The notes: generated by a model from the letters alone, not told the origin. Shown: positions 53,266 through 61,645, numbered from the stretch's first letter. The stretch is 64,000 bases of DNA from Candidatus Bathyarchaeota archaeon (GCA_005888735.1 VBBN01000032.1:1-64000), one strand, 5' to 3'. A program made the numbers and translations.

Positions 53266-54063
53266 ATGGGTTACGAAACACTCATCGTTGAGAAGAAGAA
53301 TGACGTTGAACGCATTACTCTCAACCGACCCGACGCCCTCAACGCTATCAACGAGACCATGGGGGAGGAGCTCAACGCGGCGCTCAAAGAAGCGGACAGA
53401 GACGAGAAAACACGATGCCTAGTAATCACAGGAGCAGGCAGAGCCTTCTCCGCCGGCGAGGACGTATCAGGTCTCAAAGAGAGATACGGCTCCACGGGGT
53501 CTCACCCCTCACTCGGAGAGCACCTGCGAAAAAAGTACCATCCGATAATCCTCAGGCTCCGCAGTATGGAAAAACCAGTAGTCGCCCGACTGAACGGCAT
53601 CGCGGCGGGAAGCGGGGCAAGCCTGGCCCTCGCTTGCGATATCCGAATAGCCTCAGAGGAGGCGGGCCTCAAACAAGCGTTCATCGGAATAGGCTTGGTA
53701 CCCGATTCTGGAAGTAGCTACTTCCTCACCGGACTCGTAGGCCCCGGACGGGCACTCGAACTGATCATGACGGGCCGAACCCTGCCCGCCCGAGAAGCCG
53801 AACAACTCGGGCTCGTCAACAAGGTCGTGCCTTCAAGCGACCTTGACAAGACAGTTGATGAACTAGCCTCTCAACTTGCATCAGGACCCACCAGAGCCTT
53901 AGGTCTCTCAAAACGAATCGTAAACCGAGTTTCCATCCTCGAACTCCCAGAAGCACTAGAATACGAGGCTCAACATCAAGACATTGCAGGGCGAACCAGC
54001 GACCATCTCGAGGCTGTCAAGGCGTTTCTCGAAAAACGCAAGCCAAAGTTCTCCGGGGCCTAA
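53266..54063 (+). CDS. Crotonase-family isomerase/hydratase (PaaG-like)
   Basis: 265 residues from ATG 53266. Oxyanion loop AFSAGEDVSGLKE; the first catalytic Glu of hydratases is replaced (GSGASLALACDIR), while AFIGIGLVPDSGSSYFLTGL carries the Asp of the PaaG-type isomerases (VPDSGG). This pattern fits a double-bond isomerase, such as the PaaG step after ring epoxidation, rather than a simple hydratase. Part of the same operon. Confidence 0.9.
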   Translation: MGYETLIVEKKNDVERITLNRPDALNAINETMGEELNAALKEADRDEKTRCLVITGAGRAFSAGEDVSGLKERYGSTGSHPSLGEHLRKKYHPIILRLRSMEKPVVARLNGIAAGSGASLALACDIRIASEEAGLKQAFIGIGLVPDSGSSYFLTGLVGPGRALELIMTGRTLPAREAEQLGLVNKVVPSSDLDKTVDELASQLASGPTRALGLSKRIVNRVSILELPEALEYEAQHQDIAGRTSDHLEAVKAFLEKRKPKFSGA

Positions 54064-54107
54064 CCCTATAGGATTCAAACTTAACTAGCGCGACGCCTCA
54101 TTCCAAA

Positions 54108-55121
54108 ATGGTACGCATGCCATCCCCAGACAAGAGCAAGGGTCCCTCGACCAGTCTCAACATTTTCCCCGGGAACTGGACCATCAAGACTCAACAGATG
54201 CTCAAAGCGTTCGAACTATCCTTCTCCCAAAACTGGAACCCAACCCAGTTTCCCTGGGACGAACTAGACGCTAAGAACTTCGACCCCAAACCGAGAATAG
54301 CCCAAGCCTACTGGATGGCAAAACTCGCACTCTTTGAGAAATCTGGAATCGGCGCTTTCGGCTTCGGGGCAGTACGCGCGGCAGAGCTGAACTATGAAGA
54401 CCCGACGAAGAAGATGCTCGCCTCGATCACCTACGACGAATGCCGCCACGACGAAGTTTGCAGAAGGGCCTGCGAGAAGCTCTGCCCCAACTTCCCCTAC
54501 GGGTACAAGCCCCAATCGGACTTTGAGAAGGATGCCATCAAGGGAATCGAATCCCTATACGAAGAGGGCAAACGATACTGGAGCGGCTTCGTGAAGGCCT
54601 GGGACACACTCCCTCCCGAGATGATATTCGCAGGCTTCTTCTTCGCCGAGATAGGCGCCGAGACCATCTTCAACGCCATGCGACAGACGAGCAAGCTGGA
54701 AATCTACCGTCAAGCCTTCCAGAACATAACCAGAGACGAGACACGTCACCTGGTCGCCACCATGGCCCTTCTGAGAGCAATGGCGGAGAATTTTGACATA
54801 GAACAAAAGCTCAGGATTACACGTCAAATGAAACAGGGCTTCATCTTCCTCTCACCTTTACTCTACCGTCCAAAGCCTGACTTCTGGAGACTCCCCTCAG
54901 ACTTTGACAGAATAGACCAAGAGATGGAGAACATCGCCCGCGACGCTGGCTTAGGAGTCCTCACGCTTGAGGAGAAGGTCAAATTCTGGAGAGAAGCCAT
55001 CGAAAAGAAGCGTGGTGAGGTCGAGGAAATGGGCATAGAGATTCCCGCGATCCCAGAAATAGGCGTTGAGGGAGTCGATGTACAAGTCAAGAAGAACGAA
55101 ACCATTGCGACAACGTTCTAG
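54108..55121 (+). CDS. Ferritin-like diiron oxygenase-type protein
   Basis: 337 residues. A four-helix diiron site is visible: E77 (ALFEKSG), E111-x-x-H114 (TYDECRHDE), E181 or E185 (FAEIGAETIF), and E211-x-x-H214 (TRDETRHL), the E-ExxH-E-ExxH arrangement of R2-like and bacterial multicomponent oxygenases. The family's usual label is ribonucleotide-reductase-like or ferritin-like; no R1 gene is near, so a nucleotide role is unlikely. It lies inside a CoA-thioester operon, suggesting O2-dependent hydroxylation, epoxidation or desaturation of an acyl- or aryl-CoA. No reductase is adjacent. A hydrophilic tail (VQVKKNETIATTF) follows the helical core. Confidence 0.8.
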   Translation: MVRMPSPDKSKGPSTSLNIFPGNWTIKTQQMLKAFELSFSQNWNPTQFPWDELDAKNFDPKPRIAQAYWMAKLALFEKSGIGAFGFGAVRAAELNYEDPTKKMLASITYDECRHDEVCRRACEKLCPNFPYGYKPQSDFEKDAIKGIESLYEEGKRYWSGFVKAWDTLPPEMIFAGFFFAEIGAETIFNAMRQTSKLEIYRQAFQNITRDETRHLVATMALLRAMAENFDIEQKLRITRQMKQGFIFLSPLLYRPKPDFWRLPSDFDRIDQEMENIARDAGLGVLTLEEKVKFWREAIEKKRGEVEEMGIEIPAIPEIGVEGVDVQVKKNETIATTF

Positions 55122-55131
55122 AGGCGAGTGA

Positions 55132-55443
55132 ATGACCGCCAAGATAATCGTCCTCTACGGGAAGCCAATAGACCCTGCTGCATTCGACGAAAAATACTGG
55201 AAAGAACACGTCCCACTGGCTAAACAGATGCCTGGGCTACGAAAGTTCACCGTGCACAAGGTGGTTGCAGCACCGAGGGGAGAACCGGTCTACTACCAAG
55301 TTGTAGAACTGGAATTCGAGAACATGGACGCTCTGAAAAAAGCGATCGACTCACAACAAGGCCGCGAGTCCGGAAAACACGGGTTCAAGATGGCAACCGG
55401 CGGAATAACATTCCTCTACGCCGAATCAAAAGAAGCAATGTAG
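55132..55443 (+). CDS. EthD-like ferredoxin-fold protein
   Basis: 103 residues from ATG 55132. KIIVLYGKPIDPAAFDEKYW, KEHVPLAKQMPGLRKFTVHK and YYQVVELEFENMDALKKAID follow the EthD pattern (small dimeric alpha/beta-barrel proteins seen next to oxygenases such as the ETBE monooxygenase). The role is unknown; it may bind a substrate or product of the diiron protein, whose stop is 10 nt upstream. Tight spacing supports a joint function. Confidence 0.85.
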   Translation: MTAKIIVLYGKPIDPAAFDEKYWKEHVPLAKQMPGLRKFTVHKVVAAPRGEPVYYQVVELEFENMDALKKAIDSQQGRESGKHGFKMATGGITFLYAESKEAM

Positions 55444-55514
55444 CAACCCGAGCCCAACATCTCCAAGTAACCTTCTTCTAAGCCCACGAGCACTCCCTGC
55501 AGTAGATCCAGCTC

Positions 55515-56669
55515 ATGGGCAAAGTGGCGATAATCGGAGTCGGCCATTCCAAGTTCGGCAAAAGGTCAGACGCCTCACTGAGAGAGCTCGCCTTCGAAGC
55601 CTACCGCGCCGCGCTAGGAGACGCGGAGATAGAATCCAAAACTATTGATGCCTCACTAGTCTGTTCGGCGACCCATTACGACAAGCAAAGGTCGCCAGCA
55701 GGAGTCATAAACGAGTACCTAGGGCTGAACCCTAAACCCACCTTCAATGTAGAGGCAGCCTGTGCCTCAAGCGCAGTGGGCCTAAGAACGGCCTCGGCCC
55801 TCATCTCATCCAAGCTACACGACATAGTCGCCGTCGTCGGCGTGCAGAAAATGACCGAGCTTCCCAACGAGGAGATTCAAGAGTTGATGGGAAGGGCAGG
55901 CGACGTCATGTGGGAGTCACCCTTCGGAACAACAATGCCCGCATACTATGCAATGTACGCCACGGCACACATGTCAAGATATGGGACAACAGAGGAAGAC
56001 ATGGCCCGGGTCTCGGTGAAGAACAGGGCCTATGGGGCCAAGAACCCCGATGCAATGTTCCAGAAACCCATCCTCCTCGAAGACGTTCTCAACTCCAGAA
56101 TGGTATCATACCCTCTGAAACTATTCGACTGCTGCGCAAACGCCGATGGTGCAGCCTGCCTTATCGTTGCAAATGGGGAGAAGGCGAGGAAACTATCCGA
56201 CAGCCCCGTCTGGGTGGCCGGGCTCGGACTTGCATCCAGCCCAATGAGCCTCGCCGGGAGGAATGGCCCACTGACAAGCTTCGAAGTTTCGAAAAAAGCC
56301 GCGAGAACAGCGTATGCAATGGCCCGGATCAGACCCGAAGATGTGGACGTGGCAGAGGTGCATGATTCTTTCTCCATCACAGAGATTCTCAACTACGAAG
56401 ACCTCGGCTTCGCCAAACCGGGAAGAGGAGCAAAACTGCTCAAAGACCATGAAACAGAGCTAGGTGGAAAAACTCCCGTCAACGTGGACGGGGGGCTAAT
56501 TGCAAAAGGACACCCTGTAGGCGCAACAGGCGCTTCACAAATCGCAACTCTCGTTCATCAGATCCGCGGAGAAGCCGGGAAAAGCCAGGTCGACGGAGCT
56601 AAGGTGGGACTTGCCCAGAACATTGGCGGCATAGGCATGTACGGCTGCGTCACAGTCTTGAAGGCATAG
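55515..56669 (+). CDS. Thiolase (SCP-x/acetyl-CoA C-acyltransferase-like)
   Basis: 384 residues from ATG 55515. Cleaves 3-ketoacyl-CoA with CoA, or condenses two acyl-CoAs. Active-site Cys in NVEAACASSAVGL, His in DVAEVHDSFSITEILNYEDL and in GGLIAKGHPVGATG, and a second Cys in GGIGMYGCV. This SCP2-thiolase branch normally works with a DUF35 zinc/OB protein, which here is the next gene after 6 nt. In archaea such pairs often feed mevalonate synthesis, but no HMG-CoA synthase is present, and the operon context favours a degradative role. Confidence 0.94.
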   Translation: MGKVAIIGVGHSKFGKRSDASLRELAFEAYRAALGDAEIESKTIDASLVCSATHYDKQRSPAGVINEYLGLNPKPTFNVEAACASSAVGLRTASALISSKLHDIVAVVGVQKMTELPNEEIQELMGRAGDVMWESPFGTTMPAYYAMYATAHMSRYGTTEEDMARVSVKNRAYGAKNPDAMFQKPILLEDVLNSRMVSYPLKLFDCCANADGAACLIVANGEKARKLSDSPVWVAGLGLASSPMSLAGRNGPLTSFEVSKKAARTAYAMARIRPEDVDVAEVHDSFSITEILNYEDLGFAKPGRGAKLLKDHETELGGKTPVNVDGGLIAKGHPVGATGASQIATLVHQIRGEAGKSQVDGAKVGLAQNIGGIGMYGCVTVLKA

Positions 56670-56675
56670 ACACAA

Positions 56676-57089
56676 ATGGGTTTCGAAAAATTCGGCAAAG
56701 AAGGCTACGTCTCCCAAACAAAAATAACGCCTATGCTCTCCTATCTCAAGAAAAACCAGCTACCCGCAACCGTTTGCCAGAAATGCAAGCGAACATGGTT
56801 CCCCCCACGAGCGGACTGTCCCAACTGCAAAAGCAACATCACCGAATGGACCACCATCGACGGGACCTGTCGCCTCGTCACCTTTACCGAGGTCCATTTC
56901 GCCCCTCCCCAATTCCAGTCTGACACACCCTACTTCCTGGGAGTCGCAGAACTCAAAGGCGGCTTCAGAGTCTTCGCGCCGATTAGCGGAAAGATAAGCA
57001 GAGACATGCTCAAACCCGGAAGACAGATGGTCCTCAGGCCCACGACACCGACCGCGGACCATACGTACTACTTGCTCGAAGAGCTTTAG
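56676..57089 (+). CDS. DUF35 zinc-ribbon/OB-fold thiolase partner
   Basis: 137 residues from ATG 56676. Zinc ribbon VCQKCKRTWFPPRADCPNCK (CxxC, 11 residues, CxxC) followed by an OB-fold (ITEWTTIDGTCRLVTFTEVH, PYFLGVAELKGGFRVFAPIS). DUF35 proteins bind the adjacent thiolase and shuttle or bind acyl-CoA. Last gene of the plus-strand operon; convergent with the aldehyde dehydrogenase. Confidence 0.93.
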   Translation: MGFEKFGKEGYVSQTKITPMLSYLKKNQLPATVCQKCKRTWFPPRADCPNCKSNITEWTTIDGTCRLVTFTEVHFAPPQFQSDTPYFLGVAELKGGFRVFAPISGKISRDMLKPGRQMVLRPTTPTADHTYYLLEEL

Positions 57090-57160
57090 CCGAGTGTTTT
57101 GCAGACAAGTTCCCAGCTCGCTAAGGAGTCCAATCGCTTCATTAGTTGCAGAGGGCCGGG

Positions 57161-58618
57161 CTAGTTGAGGTTCACCGAGACATTCTTCGTTCGCGTATAG
57201 TGCCGCAGCGTTTCGATACCGTTCTCGTGGCCGATCCCACTCTCCTTGTAGCCTCCAAACGGAGTCGACGGGAACGTGATCAAGAATTCGTTGATTGTCA
57301 CGACCCCTGCCTGAAGCCTTGAGGCCATATCGTGCGCGGTCTTCAAGTCCTTGGTCCAAACACCAGCATACAATCCATATTCGGTCTCGTTGGCCATGCT
57401 CACAACCTCGTCCGTGGTTCGAAACTTTGTGATGCTGAGGACCGGACCGAAGATCTCTTCGCAACCAATTTTCATCTCTCCCGTGACCTCCTCGAATATG
57501 GTTGGTTCCACGAAATTGCCGCTCCGCAGTCGCGGCTCAGCCGGCTGGTTACCCCCGCACATGAGCTTCGCGCCCTCCTGAATTCCATCCTTCACATAGC
57601 CAAGAATCGTCTCCTGACGTGACCTTGACACCACAGGTCCCATCTCGCTGGACTCCTCCATTCCAGGTCCAAGCCTCATCGTCTTGGTCTTCGCCACTAA
57701 GTCCTTGACAAAACCGTCGTACACGGATTCGTGAATGAATGCTCTCGAGCCCGCCCAGCACATTTGGCCAGCGTTCGTGAAAATGCCGTCCTTCACATAA
57801 CGGACCGCCCTTCCGAGGTCAGCGTCGGGAAATACAATATGAGGGTTCTTCCCGCCCAACTCCAGCAGGACATGGGTCACATTCTTCGCCGCTGCCTCCA
57901 TCACTTGCCTGCCGGTCTCTGAGGAGCCTGTGAAAATTATCCCATCAACCTTCCGGTCCGAGACAAGTGCCGAGCCGACCTCAGCTCCGGACCCTGTTAC
58001 AACATTCACAACGCCCTTGGGAACTCCCGCCTTGACAGAGAGTTCTCCCAGCTTCAAAGCGGTTAGCGGAGTGGTTTCAGATGGTTTTACCACAACTGTG
58101 TTCCCTGCAGCAAGCGCTGGGGCCCAGCTTCTCGCTGCAATAGCAATCGGATAGTTCCACGGCACAATATGAACGGTTACGCCCAGAGGCTCTTTCAGCG
58201 TATAGTCCAGGCGCTTCGGGGGCACAGGAATCGTTTCGCCCTCAATCTTGTCAGCCAACCCTGCAAAATACTCAAAGGCACGCGCCGCCCATGCAACATC
58301 ACCTTTCGACTCTCTCAGAGTCTTTCCCTGGCTCAGCGTTTCCAGCCGGGCCATCTCGTCCATATTCTCCCGGACAAGAGTCGAAAGCTTGGTGAGAATT
58401 CTTCCCCTCTTCGCCGAATCCATGTCCCTCCACTCGGGCGAAGCGAGTGCTTCGTGCGCGGCCTCTACGGCCGCTCGGGCTTCCTGTTTCGACCCACGAG
58501 GAACGTCGGCCACTGGCTCGTTGTTCGACGGGTCCACGATACTGGTGGTGGCGCCTGTCGAGCTTTCCAGCCACTCGCCATTGATGAGCATTTTCAGCTT
58601 CTGAACCTGGACTGTCAC
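57161..58618 (-). CDS. Aldehyde dehydrogenase (NAD(P)-dependent)
   Basis: 485 residues. Oxidises an aldehyde to the acid. Catalytic Glu in LLELGGKNPHIVF near residue 255, nucleophile Cys in NAGQMCWAGSR near 288, cofactor residues in VHIVPWNYPIAIAARSWAPA and IIFTGSSETGRQVMEAAAKN, and the C-terminal TPFGGYKESGIGHENG. Closest in pattern to betaine- or 4-aminobutyraldehyde-type dehydrogenases. It lies opposite the catabolic operon and could take an aldehyde released by it, as PaaZ-type enzymes do, but has no hydratase domain. Confidence 0.94.
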   Translation of the reverse strand: MTVQVQKLKMLINGEWLESSTGATTSIVDPSNNEPVADVPRGSKQEARAAVEAAHEALASPEWRDMDSAKRGRILTKLSTLVRENMDEMARLETLSQGKTLRESKGDVAWAARAFEYFAGLADKIEGETIPVPPKRLDYTLKEPLGVTVHIVPWNYPIAIAARSWAPALAAGNTVVVKPSETTPLTALKLGELSVKAGVPKGVVNVVTGSGAEVGSALVSDRKVDGIIFTGSSETGRQVMEAAAKNVTHVLLELGGKNPHIVFPDADLGRAVRYVKDGIFTNAGQMCWAGSRAFIHESVYDGFVKDLVAKTKTMRLGPGMEESSEMGPVVSRSRQETILGYVKDGIQEGAKLMCGGNQPAEPRLRSGNFVEPTIFEEVTGEMKIGCEEIFGPVLSITKFRTTDEVVSMANETEYGLYAGVWTKDLKTAHDMASRLQAGVVTINEFLITFPSTPFGGYKESGIGHENGIETLRHYTRTKNVSVNLN

Positions 58619-58673
58619 GGTCGTGTGCTCTGAACGATGCTCATACTTATAAAAGAAAACTGCGCCTGTTATG

Positions 58674-59591
58674 CTATGCCGGAACGGCTACTTTTTGCTC
58701 GGGACGCATATGCCTCGCCATGTCGAGAAGCATCTCCACTCGTTTCTGCAGGTCCGGGTAGAGGCTCAGAAGGCCCCGTTTTCCGCTTCCAATGAAATAC
58801 CCCGCTCCGCCCCCATTCAATCCCGTTGATGGTCCGGAGTGCACCTTGATGAGGGCTGAAGCCAGGGCCAAGGGTCTCCCGGTATATTTGACAGAAGACA
58901 GATCAGCCAGCAGCTCTCTCTCTCGATGCACTGCAGGCTCCAGCAGTCTCAGCACAGGGTCAAACGGAAACGCCAGCCGGGCCATTCTCGCGAGACCCTT
59001 CTCCAATGAGTCATTATTTTTCAGGTGAGACAGCTCGTGGGCTAACACTGCCTCAGCTTCCTCGACCGACAATGATTCAACGATGACGGGAGAAACAGCA
59101 ACCACGTTCTTTCCAGCGTTGCCGACGGAAAAGGCATTGCCGACACTCGCCTCCATCAAGTCAGCTCGCACATCCATTCTTGCGGACAATGCAGAAAAAA
59201 TTCCGTCGAGACGAGAAGAGGCTAGAGGTCCCGCTGTCATTCCACGCAACATTCGTGGGACCGCGAACCTCCGGGCCAGAAAAGCCATGAGGCCCGAGAT
59301 CGCGAGTGAGGAGAGAATCGAGCCTCCAAAAACCATTCTCACCACGAATCTCGGATTGACGTCATACGCGTCCAACATTGCGGTGCACAAGACCAGACTG
59401 GTACCAAGTACGGACCAGAAGAATATCGATGAGAACAGCATCGAGTACAATGCTTTCGACCGCTTGCCAGGGGAAGCTAGGTTTCGACGGTAGAAGACAT
59501 AGCCGACCAACATAATCGCGAGGCTGCCGGCTATCAGTTCTAGCGTAGGCGTCCAGAGAAAGTATCGGGTGTAGACTGTCAGGATTGACGT
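58674..59591 (-). CDS. M48-type membrane zinc metalloprotease, partner of BlaI-like regulator; ACG or CTG start
   Basis: About 305 residues. Membrane helices (TLELIAGSLAIMLVGYVFYR, FSSIFFWSVLGTSLVLCTAM, GSILSSLAISGLMAFLA) precede the zinc site in AEAVLAHELSHLKNNDSLEK (HExxH) and the third ligand near HRERELLADLSSVKYTG. The first ATG (59513) cuts the first helix. The frame is open and protein-like upstream (YTRYFLWTP) without ATG, GTG or TTG. ACG at 59589-59591 (GGAAGG about 10 nt upstream) or CTG at 59580-59582 overlaps the regulator's stop. The pair recalls BlaR1-BlaI signalling by proteolysis; a sensor domain is absent here. Confidence 0.85.
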   Translation of the reverse strand, partial: TSILTVYTRYFLWTPTLELIAGSLAIMLVGYVFYRRNLASPGKRSKALYSMLFSSIFFWSVLGTSLVLCTAMLDAYDVNPRFVVRMVFGGSILSSLAISGLMAFLARRFAVPRMLRGMTAGPLASSRLDGIFSALSARMDVRADLMEASVGNAFSVGNAGKNVVAVSPVIVESLSVEEAEAVLAHELSHLKNNDSLEKGLARMARLAFPFDPVLRLLEPAVHRERELLADLSSVKYTGRPLALASALIKVHSGPSTGLNGGGAGYFIGSGKRGLLSLYPDLQKRVEMLLDMARHMRPEQKVAVPA

Positions 59592-59965
59592 GGTGCGCTT
59601 TCCTTCCGGACCTTTTCCTCGAGCCGCTTCAACTGGTCCTGGGGTATCTCATCCATGTAGTCGTGCAGTGTAGAAATGACGCTGGGCCCGAAGGCTGTGA
59701 CGAGCCTGTCCACGAATCCTTTGACGATTCGTCCCTTCACCTTATCCTCCGAGTGGAGACGATAGATATACCGGGACCCTCCACGCCCAACTGCCTCATC
59801 CCGTGTCAACACGCCTTTTTTGAACAAACGGTCAAGCGTGGTACTAATCGTGGTATAAGCAAGTCCACGAGAGGGTTCTAAGTGGTCTGCGACTTGCCGG
59901 GCAGAGGCCTTTCCAAGCCGAATGACGCTCCCTATGACCGCCGCTTCGAGTTCGCCAAGCTCCAT
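59579..59965 (-). CDS. BlaI/MecI/CopY-family transcriptional repressor
   Basis: 128 residues from ATG 59965; an in-frame ATG at 59998 would lie upstream of the likely operator. Winged helix: MELGELEAAVIGSVIRLGKA, SARQVADHLEPSRGLAYTTI and STTLDRLFKKGVLTRDEAVG (YTTISTTLDRL recognition helix, as in BlaI). A helical dimerisation tail follows (GRIVKGFVDRLVTAFGPSVI). Its stop overlaps the metalloprotease start region, so the two are co-translated. Probably represses its own operon until cleaved or released. Confidence 0.93.
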   Translation of the reverse strand: MELGELEAAVIGSVIRLGKASARQVADHLEPSRGLAYTTISTTLDRLFKKGVLTRDEAVGRGGSRYIYRLHSEDKVKGRIVKGFVDRLVTAFGPSVISTLHDYMDEIPQDQLKRLEEKVRKESAPRQS

Positions 59966-59974
59966 GTTGAAACA

Positions 59975-59987
59975 ACGCTCTAAGCGT
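59975..59987 (-). promoter_or_regulatory. Dyad operator candidate of the BlaI-like gene
   Basis: ACGCT-CTA-AGCGT is a perfect five-base dyad 10 nt before the ATG. A TATA-like CTATAGAAA (minus strand) lies about 20-30 nt further upstream, so the dyad overlaps the expected transcription start, where a repressor would act. Confidence 0.45.
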
Positions 59988-60023
59988 AACACGTGCATAT
60001 GTTGCTTTCTATAGCGGTCGCAG

Positions 60024-60368
60024 CTAGACTAATTTGCCGACAATCCCCGCGAGACCAGACAGTACTACAAGCACCGGTCCCATGTACCACGGAAATCCCA
60101 CTCCGAGAGAGAAGGCCAAGACTCCAACCACAATGAGGACAATGGACCAAGCAATGTTCTTCACAAACTTCGACCCGGCAACACTGATCAATCCTAACGC
60201 CACGCCCAGTACGCCGTACACGGCTACAGTTGCGGCAAAATCAAGGGATGGCACATTTCCCCTCTCGATCAGGCTTGTGAATCTCAGAATCCCCCAGAGT
60301 ATGACAACAGCTCCTCCCAAAACAGCTAGTAGCCTCGCAAGCTGAAAGGCGGATTCTTTCTCGGCCAT
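60024..60368 (-). CDS. Hypothetical four-TM membrane protein
   Basis: 114 residues from ATG 60368. Four helices: LARLLAVLGGAVVILWGILR, FAATVAVYGVLGVALGLISV, IAWSIVLIVVGVLAFSLGVG and MGPVLVVLSGLAGIVGKLV. Small, Gly/Val-rich, no charged active site. It is upstream of the BlaI/M48 pair on the same strand. No family is recognised. Confidence 0.65.
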   Translation of the reverse strand: MAEKESAFQLARLLAVLGGAVVILWGILRFTSLIERGNVPSLDFAATVAVYGVLGVALGLISVAGSKFVKNIAWSIVLIVVGVLAFSLGVGFPWYMGPVLVVLSGLAGIVGKLV

Positions 60369-60507
60369 GAGGGCTAACTCCTCATGAAGACGCTCGTGTC
60401 GGATAGTGGTCTTAAGATGGGCGATACTCGGTCGCGCCCGTCAGAGGTTCAAGACCTTCTAAGCCTCGGCTGCTCACAGCCTCCCCACCGACGAGGGAGA
60501 CCCCTCT

Positions 60508-61527
60508 TTGAAACCAAAGCTGGCATTGCTAGTACTCGCTTTTGTCCTATCGGCCACTCTCGCACCCTTGTTCGTGACAAATGTTCGGGCGGCACCATGC
60601 GCTCCATCATGCCTCGAGGCTGATGCAAACATCCCCTCTGCCGAGGCTACCGTGATGGTCAGGGTTGATGGTGGTGCATATTACACGTTGAACCAGACAC
60701 TAGTTTTTCCCTACAACACAACTCACACAATTCAATTGATGAACACAACCCTCAATGTTCCCTCCTTGGGAGCGCGCTACGTCTTCAAGCAGTGGAACTG
60801 GGTACACAACGGCTACCCCGTTCAATGGAGCACGACGGTCAGCATGACTACGCCGCAGATGGTCGCCAACTACACATCGTCGGAAAACGGCCCCTTCATG
60901 GCTCAGTTTGACAAGCAGTTCGCTCTGACACTCACGTTCACAGATGCGTCAGGCCAGGCCGTTAACCCACCTTCCTCGGTCATCATTTCCAACGGACAAA
61001 CAGCCATTAGACTTTCCACCTACGCCAACCAGTGGCTCACGGCCGGGACCTGGACGGTTGCAGATGCCACGTGGGAGGGAGCGAGTCAGGCGGTCGTAGG
61101 CTCGACCACAATCGACCTAACTCAAGCAGGCACTACTAAGACAGTGGCTCTGAAGGCCTACTTGGCTATTCTCCGCATCGTTGACAGTCAAGACCGGCCC
61201 CTCTCGGGAGTGAACGTGACTGTAACTTTCGACGTTAATGCCACCACTAGGTCCTTCACAACGGACAGTCAGGGAAACGTGCAGCTAGGCCGCGTGCCAA
61301 TTGGACCGTACACGGCTCATATTGTCTATCAAGGCCAGGACTTTCAGAGCTATTCCCTAGACGCATCTTCCAACCCGAATTACACACTCAAGCTGTCTAC
61401 AGGTGGCCAGATTAGCCAACCAGTCGTCTCGGGAATCGTCCTCGTTGCGATATTCGGCGTCGCGGTGTTTCTAGTATTCATTGCGGTTCGAGTTAGAAAA
61501 CCGCCTCTGCCGCCCATAATCAAGTGA
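60508..61527 (+). CDS. Secreted, C-terminally anchored surface protein with Ig/CNA-B-like domain
   Basis: 339 residues from TTG 60508. Signal peptide (LALLVLAFVLSATLAPLFVT, cleavage near VRA), a beta-rich region with many N-x-S/T sequons (YYTLNQTLVFPYNTTHTIQL), a carboxypeptidase-regulatory/CNA-B-like repeat (VDSQDRPLSGVNVTVTFDVN, TTDSQGNVQLGRVPIGPYTA), a C-terminal helix (GIVLVAIFGVAVFLVFIAV) and a basic tail. Exposed on the cell surface, probably glycosylated. The function is unknown. Confidence 0.75.
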   Translation: MKPKLALLVLAFVLSATLAPLFVTNVRAAPCAPSCLEADANIPSAEATVMVRVDGGAYYTLNQTLVFPYNTTHTIQLMNTTLNVPSLGARYVFKQWNWVHNGYPVQWSTTVSMTTPQMVANYTSSENGPFMAQFDKQFALTLTFTDASGQAVNPPSSVIISNGQTAIRLSTYANQWLTAGTWTVADATWEGASQAVVGSTTIDLTQAGTTKTVALKAYLAILRIVDSQDRPLSGVNVTVTFDVNATTRSFTTDSQGNVQLGRVPIGPYTAHIVYQGQDFQSYSLDASSNPNYTLKLSTGGQISQPVVSGIVLVAIFGVAVFLVFIAVRVRKPPLPPIIK

Positions 61528-61535
61528 TTCCGCGA

Positions 61536-61586
61536 CTATGCTTCTTTCTTTTTCTTAGGCTTCTTGGTTTGTCGAGGCTTGCCCAT
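61536..61586 (-). CDS. 16-residue lysine-rich micro-protein (putative)
   Basis: ATG 61586 to TAG 61536 encodes MGKPRQTKKPKKKKEA. A TATA-like GGTATAAGTG (minus strand, near 61630-61639) lies about 45 nt upstream, and the element at 61646-61660 lies further up, shared with the next gene. So short a frame can be chance; promoter and composition are the only support. Confidence 0.3.
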   Translation of the reverse strand: MGKPRQTKKPKKKKEA

Positions 61587-61645
61587 GTTTCAACACCGGT
61601 AAGAGTTAGCAAGCGCTCGAGTTGATAACACTTATACCTAGAGGC

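Noticed and set aside
54108-55121. Ribonucleotide reductase small subunit
   Set aside because: No large subunit nearby, the radical-tyrosine context is not evident, and the gene sits in a CoA-thioester operon.
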